A DNA stretch of 8,208 nt from Prevotellaceae bacterium UBA1716 (GCA_002317225.1 DCIW01000130.1:7620-15827), one strand, 5' to 3'; counted from the first letter of the stretch, positions 1 to 6,754 are shown. Made by a program: numbers and translations. The notes: generated by a model not told the origin, from the letters alone.

Positions 1-1055
1 GGGAGTTCTCGCTTCATCGTGTTTTCTGTTGCGAAGTTTGCAAAGAGAATCACAAGACTTCGCTTAGTCACTTTTTGCACAAACGTAGTAGCAAGTGCCG
101 AATAGTCGCTCTCCTCAAAGATGGTTTGTTGATGATAAAGTGCTTCCATAAGCTTTTGCATGTGGTTGCCCTGTTTGCTTGCGGGAACAAAGGTATCAAC
201 ATCTTTTGAGAATGTTGTCAAACCAACTTTATCATCTTTCTTTGTAGCAACATAACTCAATGCAAGTGAAGCGTTTATCGAATACTCGAGGAAAGTTAGA
301 TTGTTGAAGGTTTGTTGCATCATTCGTCCCTTATCGATGATGGAGAACAACTGCAGCGAACGTTCTTGTTGGTAAACATTTACCTTGAGCGAATTAGTTC
401 GAGCAGACGCTTTCCAATTGATGTGCCGATACTCGTCTCCTTGAACATAATCTTTTATTTGCTCGAAATCAGTATCAACTCCCACTTGGCGAATTCGCTT
501 TATTCCGTATTCGTTAAGATGATGATTCTGAGCCATTAACGAATAGAGCGAGAGGTGTGAGAACGAAGGATAGACCTTCACCTCTTGTGGAGTGCCTCGT
601 GTGAAACGGCGTTGAACGAGTCCGATTGGTGAAGAAAAGAACAATCTGATATGGTCGAATTGGTAAACACCACGGGTCTTTGGTGTAAGTGAGTATTTCA
701 ATTCGCGTTGTTCGTGCGCCTCCAACTTATCTTTTAGGATAAACTCTCGCATCTGGAAGTCAATCGGCATCTCATCTATTATCTCTATCTTCGTAGGGAA
801 AGCGTAAGGACTGTTAAATGCGATGTGTACTTCGTTCTCGTCTCCATTCGAAAACCTATCCTTGCATGTGCGAACGGCATCCATCTTCTCCTTATTAATA
901 TATAGGATGCCGATATCAACCAACGTGACAAGAATCCACAACGCAACTAATACTTTCGCTACGGTGAAAAGCCAAGCAAAGGTATTGCCTACGATGAAGA
1001 GCACTATGAGAAATGCTGCAACTATGTAGAATCGCTTTGTTAGAAATAGATTCAT
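1..1055 (-). CDS. DUF58 domain protein, membrane-anchored, partial (3' end outside window)
   Basis: Reading from ATG at 1055, 351 codons are open to the window edge with no stop; relatives are roughly 430-450 residues, so perhaps 80-100 residues are missing. Two hydrophobic segments at about 11-31 and 33-53 form an N-terminal membrane hairpin. The DUF58 signature is clear at about 196-220: FEQIKDYVQGDEYRHINW followed by KASART, the family's 'Y..GD..R.I.W..SAR' motif. After it comes a von Willebrand A-like region, but where a metal-binding DxSxS is expected the protein has IIDKGRMM (239-246). The gene begins 14 bases after the MoxR stop, so it is the last operon gene visible. Family knowledge: DUF58 proteins are almost always paired with MoxR ATPases and are thought to act with them in assembling or activating other proteins. 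The exact role here is unknown. Sixteen of 18 Arg codons are CGN. Confidence in the family is high. Confidence 0.93.
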   Translation of the reverse strand, partial: MNLFLTKRFYIVAAFLIVLFIVGNTFAWLFTVAKVLVALWILVTLVDIGILYINKEKMDAVRTCKDRFSNGDENEVHIAFNSPYAFPTKIEIIDEMPIDFQMREFILKDKLEAHEQRELKYSLTPKTRGVYQFDHIRLFFSSPIGLVQRRFTRGTPQEVKVYPSFSHLSLYSLMAQNHHLNEYGIKRIRQVGVDTDFEQIKDYVQGDEYRHINWKASARTNSLKVNVYQQERSLQLFSIIDKGRMMQQTFNNLTFLEYSINASLALSYVATKKDDKVGLTTFSKDVDTFVPASKQGNHMQKLMEALYHQQTIFEESDYSALATTFVQKVTKRSLVILFANFATENTMKREL

Positions 1056-1069
1056 CAGAGGGAGCTAAC

Positions 1070-2032
1070 TTACTGTGGTACTTCCACTTTGTCGATAAGT
1101 CGGTTGATTACGTTGATTACATTCAGGCCCTCCATCTCTGCTTCAGCATTGAGTTGGATGCGGTGCTGAAGAATGTATGGAGTGACAAACTTAATGTCTT
1201 CTGGTGTCACAAAGTCGCGGCCTTGCATCAGGGCGTACGACTTGCATGCCTTGAGTATTGCTACCGAGGCACGAGGCGAGGCACCGAGGAAGATTGCTTT
1301 GCTTTCGCGAGTCTGTGCCACTATCTCTGCAATGTAGCGAAGGAGCGACTTGTCGAGATAAACTTGCTGTGCGAGATTGCGGTATTCTATTATTTCGCTT
1401 GTCGAGAGCAAAGGTTTGATGCCATCAAGATTTGTGCTAAAATCAGGCTTCTGATGGCGTTCGAGTATCTCAATCTCATCTTCGAGCGAAGGATAGGATA
1501 TGGTTATCTTCATGATGAAGCGGTCGAGTTGGGCTTCAGGCAACTTATACGTACCTTCTTGTTCCACAGGGTTTTGCGTAGCAATAACAGTGTACAAGTC
1601 ACCCATCTTATACGACTTGCTATCTATCGTCACCTGACGTTCTTCCATCACCTCAAAGAGGGCTGCTTGAGTCTTTGCAGGAGCACGATTGATTTCATCC
1701 ACAAGGAGGATATCTGTGAATACTGGTCCTTGGTGGAAACTGAACTCGCCCGATTTCATATTGAATACGGTTGTTCCGAGCACATCACTTGGCATAAGGT
1801 CTGGAGTGAACTGTACTCGGTTGAAACGTGCATCGATGAGTTTGGAGATAAGTTTAGCAGAGAGTGTCTTTGCCACACCCGGAACTCCTTCGAGCAATAC
1901 ATGGCCATCGCTGAGGATGGCTGTGAGTATGAGGTCAACTGCCTGCTCTTGTCCCACGATAGTCTCTGCTATCTGGGCCTTCAGTAGTGATATGCGTTCA
2001 GCAAAGTTGCTGAGGTCAAGTCTTTGTTCCAT
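1070..2032 (-). CDS. MoxR-family AAA+ ATPase
   Basis: A complete 320-residue protein of normal length for MoxR ATPases. The AAA+ motifs are intact: Walker A GVPGVAKT at 49-56, Walker B ILLVDE at 108-113, sensor 1 within ATQNP at 151-155, the EAQLDRF segment with arginine R171, and sensor 2 in GASPRAS with R254. It has no signal peptide or membrane helix, so it should be cytoplasmic. Family knowledge: MoxR proteins form ring ATPases with chaperone-like activity and usually sit beside DUF58 or vWA-domain partners; here the DUF58 gene follows after 14 bases. ATG at 2032 is chosen because the protein begins directly before the typical N-terminal helices (AERISLLKAQIAETIVGQEQ); no Shine-Dalgarno precedes it. 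The gap from the DUF4350 stop is 26 bases, consistent with co-transcription. The family is certain; the substrate is not known. Confidence 0.97.
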   Translation of the reverse strand: MEQRLDLSNFAERISLLKAQIAETIVGQEQAVDLILTAILSDGHVLLEGVPGVAKTLSAKLISKLIDARFNRVQFTPDLMPSDVLGTTVFNMKSGEFSFHQGPVFTDILLVDEINRAPAKTQAALFEVMEERQVTIDSKSYKMGDLYTVIATQNPVEQEGTYKLPEAQLDRFIMKITISYPSLEDEIEILERHQKPDFSTNLDGIKPLLSTSEIIEYRNLAQQVYLDKSLLRYIAEIVAQTRESKAIFLGASPRASVAILKACKSYALMQGRDFVTPEDIKFVTPYILQHRIQLNAEAEMEGLNVINVINRLIDKVEVPQ

Positions 2033-2058
2033 ATATGTAATGTAATTGTTGTTCAGTA

Positions 2059-3306
2059 TTAAAGCTTCTGTTTTAGTTCGAGTATGTAGTCAATCAACTG
2101 CATCATAGTCTTTTGATCTATGCGGTGATTGTGACGTAGATGGGTTACCGTGCGTATGAGTTGCAGTACCTTTTCATCCGATTCTCCTGTTTTGCTTGCA
2201 ATGGCACGACTGAGATCTACATTACCCATCTTTGATGTTTCCCAACCGAATGTGTCATCCAAGAGTTTCAGCAGTTCATCGTATCTCAGAACGACAAGAC
2301 TGCCATGATTGGCTCTGTGGAAGTGGAACGTGCCCATGAACTTGGCAAATTCGAGGGTGGCATTTGTCTGTTTTGTCAACAATGGTATAGGACGCATCTT
2401 TCGTCTCATATTGAAAAACGCAAAGATAACAAGCGTGATCATCAGTATGTTAAGTGCCCAACGGAGTGATGGTTGCGAAAGAATGTATGAGAATATGCTA
2501 TGATTATCCCCTTTCCCGCTTGTTTTCTTGTTTATATTTTCGCCAATGATGCGGACAAGATGGCGGTTGCCTACTACCTTGAGCAGTTCTTTTGTCACTT
2601 GTGATGCAGAATCATCAAGGACTGCATAGTTGGTGAAGAACAAGGGGGATGAGACAATTTCGACTTCTCCGCCCGATGGATATTTCATACTATATGCAAG
2701 CATATGATCCCATTTTTCGTAGTAAAGAATTGGAGTATGCCGTCTCTTGTCATATTGGGCCGAGAGATTATGGTTGAGGATAAGGAACTGGTTAACTTTG
2801 TAGTCCTTGGATGTTGAAACACAAGTAACTAAGTCTTTGGGGAGTTTTTTTTCTTTATAATCGTTAATAAAACTTGGGAGGATACCATAGTTAAAATGAG
2901 TGTCACTCTTTCGAGTTCGTCTCATGCAGAATATATTATCCTTCACAACGGTTTCACTAGCAGAGGTGGTCGCATAGATTACTGTGCCTCCCTGAATAGC
3001 AAAAGCCTGTAGTTTGATAGCCCTGTCGGTTTCAATCGAATCATTCGCCCAGAAACTTGCATTATACTTAAGGTATAGAATTGCTACCGAATCAGGGTTC
3101 ATAGTCTCGGTGTAGTCATTCTGTACTTCATAACCACCCGGAAGCGATTCGGTCATCAACTCATCAAAAAGAGCCATGCCAAAAGGTTCCCTGCTATCCC
3201 TCGAAAGTGTGGTACTCCAATCGTATGGAGTCTTTATGGTCGAGAAAAGATAGGCGACAAGTCCTAATGCCGCAAGTATCAATATATAGTACATCACCCT
3301 CTTCAT
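2059..3306 (-). CDS. DUF4350 domain protein, two membrane helices
   Basis: A 415-residue protein from ATG at 3306. An in-frame ATG upstream (3351) lies inside the preceding gene and is less likely: the 3306 start gives a 4-base ATGA overlap and has AAAGGAGG six bases upstream. Helix one spans about 4-22 and helix two about 281-299; the region between should be exported or periplasmic and a C-terminal domain of about 115 residues cytoplasmic. Just after helix one, SRDSREPFGMALFDELM (35-51) fits the conserved start of DUF4350, where a 'S.EP.G...L' pattern is usual. IQGGTVIYAT (104-113) fits the strand-turn of the glutamine amidotransferase-like fold proposed for this family, and no catalytic cysteine is obvious. 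The tail (300-415) is helical and basic and could meet the MoxR/DUF58 pair in the cytoplasm (inference). DUF4350 proteins are commonly encoded beside MoxR, DUF58 and DUF4129. The biochemical function is unknown. Confidence 0.88.
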   Translation of the reverse strand: MKRVMYYILILAALGLVAYLFSTIKTPYDWSTTLSRDSREPFGMALFDELMTESLPGGYEVQNDYTETMNPDSVAILYLKYNASFWANDSIETDRAIKLQAFAIQGGTVIYATTSASETVVKDNIFCMRRTRKSDTHFNYGILPSFINDYKEKKLPKDLVTCVSTSKDYKVNQFLILNHNLSAQYDKRRHTPILYYEKWDHMLAYSMKYPSGGEVEIVSSPLFFTNYAVLDDSASQVTKELLKVVGNRHLVRIIGENINKKTSGKGDNHSIFSYILSQPSLRWALNILMITLVIFAFFNMRRKMRPIPLLTKQTNATLEFAKFMGTFHFHRANHGSLVVLRYDELLKLLDDTFGWETSKMGNVDLSRAIASKTGESDEKVLQLIRTVTHLRHNHRIDQKTMMQLIDYILELKQKL

Positions 3307-3887
3307 TCCATGCCTCCTTTCTTCGAATTGAGCACTTGGCAGAGTTGACAAAACTCATTGTACAAGTCTTGTGTTGCAGGGTAATTGCCATACCTTATCT
3401 TCATGAAGATATTGGTCAACATCTTGAATTCGAGTATCTTCAGTTCATAAGTGTATTGGGTTGGAGTCTTTGCGATAGTCCAGAAGATGTACTTCTCGTC
3501 ATGCAATTGTCGCAAAAGCTGGAGATACTTCATTCGGATGCATTGGAAATAGTTGCCCTGACTTTCCATCTCTCGAATCACTTTCTCAAAGTCTATTCCA
3601 TAGATAGTGTCTTCGTCGGTCAAATCGACTTCCACTTTCTGTGCATCGGCAAAGTTCTTGGAGAAATATATGATAAGTCCGACGATAAGAGCTATTGCAA
3701 GAACGATTGACATAGTCATGGAGAAGTTGTTATAACTTTTGTTGATGTTCAAGGACCTATCGTCCTTAACCTCCTTCGTCTCCTTCTTTTTCTTCAATTG
3801 CAAGTCACGTTCATAGTTGATGCCCTGGTCTTTCCACTTCTCTATGAGTGCTTGATTGAATGTCAATGTATCTGTTCGCTGGCTCAT
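3303..3887 (-). CDS. DUF4129 domain protein with one membrane helix
   Basis: A 194-residue protein. The single membrane helix is at about 57-75, after a lysine-rich stretch (LKKKKETKEVK, 31-41). The C-terminal half carries the DUF4129 pattern: FQCIRMKYLQLLRQLHD (114-130), WTIAKTPTQYTYEL (136-149) and IRYGNYPA (164-171), matching the family's 'A.R.LYL..L..L' / 'KT..EY' / 'RYG' layout. An in-frame TAA lies a few codons above ATG 3887 with no other start between, so the start is fixed. As I recall, relatives in Bacteroidota begin with a signal peptide before the 'DTL...W....Y.Y.R.L' segment; here that segment (6-29) starts almost at the first residue, so the signal peptide appears absent and the membrane topology is uncertain. 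The stop overlaps the DUF4350 start as ATGA. It follows the unknown membrane protein by 11 bases. The function is unknown; it is a probable subunit of the same MoxR-linked complex. Confidence 0.87.
   Translation of the reverse strand: MSQRTDTLTFNQALIEKWKDQGINYERDLQLKKKKETKEVKDDRSLNINKSYNNFSMTMSIVLAIALIVGLIIYFSKNFADAQKVEVDLTDEDTIYGIDFEKVIREMESQGNYFQCIRMKYLQLLRQLHDEKYIFWTIAKTPTQYTYELKILEFKMLTNIFMKIRYGNYPATQDLYNEFCQLCQVLNSKKGGME
3313..3320 (-). promoter_or_regulatory. Shine-Dalgarno-like AAAGGAGG ahead of the DUF4350 start
   Basis: On the minus strand AAAGGAGG ends six bases before ATG 3306. It lies within the last codons of the DUF4129 gene (Lys-Lys-Gly-Gly), just before the ATGA overlap. Together they favour the 3306 start over the longer frame to 3351. 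Other gene starts in the window have no such site. Confidence 0.55.
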
Positions 3888-3898
3888 GATTAGTGGGA

Positions 3899-4774
3899 TT
3901 AGAGGTTATCGAAATTATTGAACTTGTTCAGGAAGTGCAAGTTATCTATCTCCTCAACTGCGTTTCCGTATTCAAGAAGCATGGCGAATGTAATCATGAA
4001 CAGTTGGAAAATAAGGAAGAAGAAAGTAACCGAAAACGACAAATATTCAAGAATATTTTGCACAGTCTCGTTCACCTCACTATTGTCGTGGAAGAAGAAA
4101 AGATCATCAATCTCAGATATAATGAGTGTCACTATTTCAGAAATCATCGGCAGAATGCTTCCGATAATGCAGATGAAAAAGATGATTATTGCAGTAACAA
4201 GTATATCGTATTTGGACAAGTTCAACGAACGGGAAAGGTTTTTCATGCCTGTCTTTCCTTCTATCACATTGACGATTATGGTCATGAATATTGGGATTGA
4301 GACAATAATCAAAACTATACCCTTCATTGTGGACAAGAAAAAGTCGCCTGCATGATGTTCTTCTTTCAAGAAACTCATCAGATAAGCAATCACGAATATG
4401 CATACCAAAGGAATGCAAGCACTTGCCAGACTTGTAACCACATTGCGTAGTAATTGTGGAAGAAGACTACGTAATCTAATATCTTTCAATTCTTTATTTT
4501 CAAGAAAGTAAGGTTTTAGCACAGTCACAAAAACTGTTGACAGCATACAAACTATCAGCAAATCAACAAAGAAAAGTATCCAACCGATGGGGTTTCCTGC
4601 CGAGTCGGGCATGAAAAAATTTAGTGCAGCAACAGCCAATGAACAAGGCACAATGTACTTCAACGCCCAACCTTTCAATACAGAAAAGTTGTCGTAGATG
4701 AAGCTTGTCAGTTCATTGAACTTGTCACCAAACTCTCGGTCTTGTATCAATTCATTTTCTTCATTCATCTGCAT
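3899..4774 (-). CDS. Unrecognised six-helix membrane protein of the MoxR/SpoIIM operon
   Basis: I do not recognise a named family. From the second Met (4768) it has 289 residues; from 4774 it has 291 (MQMNEENEL). A longer start at 4828 would lie wholly inside the SpoIIM gene and is unlikely. Residues here are counted from 4768. The N-terminus is charged and cytoplasmic-looking, with REFGDKFNELTSFIYDNF at 11-28. Hydrophobic segments follow at about 36-52, 62-84, 110-132, 147-169, 189-216 and 242-264. After the last helix comes a charged tail (YGNAVEEIDN at 267-276). No catalytic motif is visible. I recall similar hypothetical proteins with an 'RDFG.K.N....F...NF' start in this position in other Bacteroidales, but cannot verify this. 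The gene overlaps the SpoIIM stop by 8-14 bases and precedes DUF4129 by 11 bases, so translational coupling and a role in the same membrane assembly are reasonable inferences. That it is a real gene is nearly certain. Confidence 0.85.
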   Translation of the reverse strand: MQMNEENELIQDREFGDKFNELTSFIYDNFSVLKGWALKYIVPCSLAVAALNFFMPDSAGNPIGWILFFVDLLIVCMLSTVFVTVLKPYFLENKELKDIRLRSLLPQLLRNVVTSLASACIPLVCIFVIAYLMSFLKEEHHAGDFFLSTMKGIVLIIVSIPIFMTIIVNVIEGKTGMKNLSRSLNLSKYDILVTAIIIFFICIIGSILPMISEIVTLIISEIDDLFFFHDNSEVNETVQNILEYLSFSVTFFFLIFQLFMITFAMLLEYGNAVEEIDNLHFLNKFNNFDNL

Positions 4775-5729
4775 CAACAGCTTTCTTGTGAACCTTATAT
4801 GGGAGCACAACAAAATAATAAATGACAAATGCCAAACTACCGAAGATAACTCCTAACCTTATTATATTAGGTGCATCAGTATGACGGGTTATGTAACTCT
4901 CAATAAATCCTGCAACGATAAAGAACGGTACAAGTCCCATGATTATCTTCACACTACTCTTCATCGCCAAACGGAACGAAGCAAGTCGGGGCAAAGAACC
5001 AGGAAACATCCATCCGCTGCTTAACACGAAACCTGTTCCTGCCGCTATGATTATGGATGATATCTCTATTACTCCATGCATCCACATTGCGAGCATACAG
5101 TCAGACAACACGTTATGTTGGTAGCAGAACGTAAGGAACGTGCCACACATGATGCTGTTGTTCAACAAAATAAGACCGGTCATAAAGAATGTGAATACAC
5201 CACTGATGTATTCGATAAAAGATACTCTGATGTTGTTTATGGTAATTCCCGCAAACATATAGCTTTCAGCTTCCTTTCCATAAACGCCCATCGGATTGCC
5301 TTCCTTTATGTTTTGCAATGTCATGTTAATGTAGTAATCTCCAAAGAAGTCAACGGCAAAGTTCTCATTGCCCAGTTGGGATACAACTCCAATTATATTT
5401 GCGGTAATAAAGATTACAAAGGATAATATCATAAACTTCCTTTGTCTGTACATTTCTGTTGGTATTTCTTTTGTCCAAAACAATAGAATGGAGTTCCATC
5501 TCTGCTGCTTATTACCATATATATTATTATGCAGCTTGAGTGCCATCGAATTGAGATAAGGAACTATCTCTGACTTGGAATAATGGGTTTGGGCAAAGGC
5601 CAAGTCGGATGAAATATCCTGATACATATTCGCTATCTCTGCAGGTTCTATCTTGCCGAGCTCTTTTAGCGATTTTTCAGTAACCTTCCACTTATCCAAA
5701 TTCTTTTGTATAAAGATGATTTCCTTCAT
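4761..5729 (-). CDS. SpoIIM-family (stage II sporulation protein M-like) integral membrane protein
   Basis: A 322-residue protein from ATG at 5729. The frame stays open to 5840, but the start at 5729 matches the MKEI.FI..N..KW opening I recall for this family, and a TAnnTTTG promoter box (5766-5759) lies inside the longer version. A soluble helical N-terminal part (1-95; note YQDISSDLAFAQTHYSKSEI, 36-55) is followed by membrane segments at about 99-117, 172-203, 214-236, 262-280 and 289-309. The SpoIIM core is visible: FFMTGLILLNNSIMCGTF (181-198), HGVIEISSIIIAAGTGF (218-234), then GWMFPGS. In Bacillus, SpoIIM belongs to the SpoIIDMP peptidoglycan-remodelling complex of engulfment. Bacteroidota do not sporulate and no SpoIID or SpoIIP is here, so that role should not be transferred. 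It is first in the operon and divergent from the RDD gene. Its function in MoxR/DUF58 clusters is unknown. Confidence 0.92.
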   Translation of the reverse strand: MKEIIFIQKNLDKWKVTEKSLKELGKIEPAEIANMYQDISSDLAFAQTHYSKSEIVPYLNSMALKLHNNIYGNKQQRWNSILLFWTKEIPTEMYRQRKFMILSFVIFITANIIGVVSQLGNENFAVDFFGDYYINMTLQNIKEGNPMGVYGKEAESYMFAGITINNIRVSFIEYISGVFTFFMTGLILLNNSIMCGTFLTFCYQHNVLSDCMLAMWMHGVIEISSIIIAAGTGFVLSSGWMFPGSLPRLASFRLAMKSSVKIIMGLVPFFIVAGFIESYITRHTDAPNIIRLGVIFGSLAFVIYYFVVLPYKVHKKAVDADE

Positions 5730-5758
5730 ATATGGTATTAAGAATTCCAATTTGATTA

Positions 5759-5766
5759 CAAATGTA
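5759..5766 (-). promoter_or_regulatory. Putative promoter -7 box (TACATTTG) for the SpoIIM-MoxR-DUF58 operon
   Basis: Read on the minus strand the site is TACATTTG, an exact fit to the Bacteroidota primary sigma -7 consensus TAnnTTTG. The ATG at 5729 lies about 29 bases beyond the box, implying a leader of roughly 20-25 bases. I see no convincing -33 TTTG at the usual 19-21 base spacing, so strength is uncertain. Its position inside the extended frame supports the shorter SpoIIM start. Confidence 0.6.
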
Positions 5767-5840
5767 CTAATATTTATCCCAATATCATCATTATTAAAGG
5801 TTTTTATGACATTAATAATATGTTTTTGCTCTAAATACAC

Positions 5841-5848
5841 TATATTTG
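5841..5848 (+). promoter_or_regulatory. Putative promoter -7 box (TATATTTG) for the RDD gene
   Basis: TATATTTG fits TAnnTTTG exactly. Transcription would begin near 5852-5855, giving a leader of about 55 bases to TTG 5908, or about 20 to TTG 5872. A TTTG occurs at 5825-5828, but only 12 bases upstream, too close for the normal -33 spacing, so the -33 element is weak or absent. With the opposing box at 5766-5759 it forms a divergent control region of about 75 bases. Confidence 0.6.
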
Positions 5849-5907
5849 CAACGAATTAGGTAATAATTTCATTGCAAACAATACTTATATCTTTAGCACA
5901 TCTCGTT

Positions 5908-6654
5908 TTGGCATACAAAAAGCATAACATAGTAAACAGTCAGTTTGTTCATATCGAACAGACTCCAGCCGCTATAGGTTTTCGCATTCTTGCCCAAATG
6001 ATTGACCGAGGTATTTGTATCATTTACTATATAATTATTGGTTCTTCCACAGCAACACTCTTTGATTTCAAGTCAATCATTCCCGCAATAATCGCCATCA
6101 TTCTCTATCTGCTGCCTGTATTATACCCTCTCATAAGCGAATGGATGTTTAACGGACTTACCATCGGTAAAAAGGCTACGGGTATTCGCGTTGTTATGCA
6201 AGACGGACAATCTGTCAATTTCAGTTCGTGTTTCCTGCGTTGGGTTCTTTCATTTATAGAAGTTTATTTTTTCTGTATCGGCATTATCCCGATGATGTGC
6301 AACAAGATGAACATGCGAATCGGAGATATGGCGGCAGGAACAATCGTTATTAGGGAGAACACCAGTTCCCTTTCCTACCAATCCCTCGCCCTATTCTCCT
6401 CACTTTCCAGCACTTACGAACCTAAATATCCTTTTGCTTCCAATCTTACATGGGGACAAGTATGTTTCATCAATGAAACCACTTACCGCTTCGGTTTCTA
6501 TGCAGCCAACAAGCGTGACCAAAATAACATCCGCGCTCTCGCCCAAAAGATTGCACAAACCTACAACTTCGATCTTGGCGACCGAAATCCCAACACTTTC
6601 CTCCAAGACATAGTAAAAGATTACAATTACTATACTTGGCACAACAATGTCTAA
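5908..6654 (+). CDS. RDD-family membrane protein
   Basis: Starting at TTG 5908 the product has 248 residues, MAYKKHNIVNSQFVHIEQTP and onward. The opening matches the 'MA...NIVT.QFV.IEQTPA' start I recall for Bacteroidota RDD proteins; a second TTG at 5872 would add 12 residues, and no ATG is available. The RDD domain covers about 15-150. R26 and D33 are present in FRILAQMID, but the second Asp of the name motif is R34, as I recall for relatives in this phylum. Membrane segments lie at about 36-50, 56-77 and 108-131. TIGKKATGIRVV (85-96) and RIGDMAAGTIVI (137-148) are standard RDD landmarks. A polar C-terminal region of about 95 residues (TYRFGFYAANKRDQNNIRAL, 192-211) follows and should be cytoplasmic. 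The gene is divergent from SpoIIM, a pairing that suggests a functional link with the MoxR-DUF58 cluster. RDD proteins have no general known function; some are reported as ion transporters. Confidence 0.88.
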   Translation: MAYKKHNIVNSQFVHIEQTPAAIGFRILAQMIDRGICIIYYIIIGSSTATLFDFKSIIPAIIAIILYLLPVLYPLISEWMFNGLTIGKKATGIRVVMQDGQSVNFSSCFLRWVLSFIEVYFFCIGIIPMMCNKMNMRIGDMAAGTIVIRENTSSLSYQSLALFSSLSSTYEPKYPFASNLTWGQVCFINETTYRFGFYAANKRDQNNIRALAQKIAQTYNFDLGDRNPNTFLQDIVKDYNYYTWHNNV

Positions 6655-6676
6655 CCTTCCATTTCCATTTCAAAGA

Positions 6677-6735
6677 TAATAAAGTTAAGGCCTACCCCAT
6701 TAATCACCAAGATTAACAGAGTAGGCCCTTTATTA
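6677..6735. terminator. Nested hairpin between convergent genes, probable bidirectional terminator
   Basis: GGCCTAC (6689-6695) pairs with GTAGGCC (6721-6727). The stem extends through TAATAAAG (6677-6684) and CTTTATTA (6728-6735), leaving a four-base TTAA bulge on the left arm, for 15 paired positions. Inside the loop TTAATC (6700-6705) pairs with GATTAA (6711-6716) around ACCAA, making a second hairpin. The outer arms give a U-rich run on either strand (CTTTATTA), although a pure U tract is missing. It begins 22 bases after the RDD stop and would also serve the convergent hydrolase gene. Confidence 0.7.
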
Positions 6736-6754
6736 ATACAATTCAAATTTTTGC

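Noticed and set aside
1013..1987. 324-codon open frame on the plus strand
   Set aside because: It lies antisense to the MoxR gene, whose AAA+ motifs are all intact. The plus-strand translation is Cys/Leu-rich without any recognisable domain, so it is a shadow of moxR codon structure.
3893..4355. Two overlapping plus-strand frames opposite the unrecognised membrane protein
   Set aside because: They are antisense to a well-packed operon gene with six clear membrane segments, and neither has a promoter or family resemblance.
4775..4828. Longer start (4828) for the six-helix membrane protein
   Set aside because: It would lie entirely within the SpoIIM coding region and add a stretch unlike the charged start I recall for similar proteins.
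4761..5729. A sporulation function for the SpoIIM homologue
   Set aside because: No other sporulation gene is present and the phylum suggested by the promoters does not form endospores. The name reflects homology only.
5730..5840. N-terminal extension of SpoIIM by 37 residues (start at 5840)
   Set aside because: The extension contains the TAnnTTTG box on the same strand and does not match the MKEI-type opening I recall for the family.
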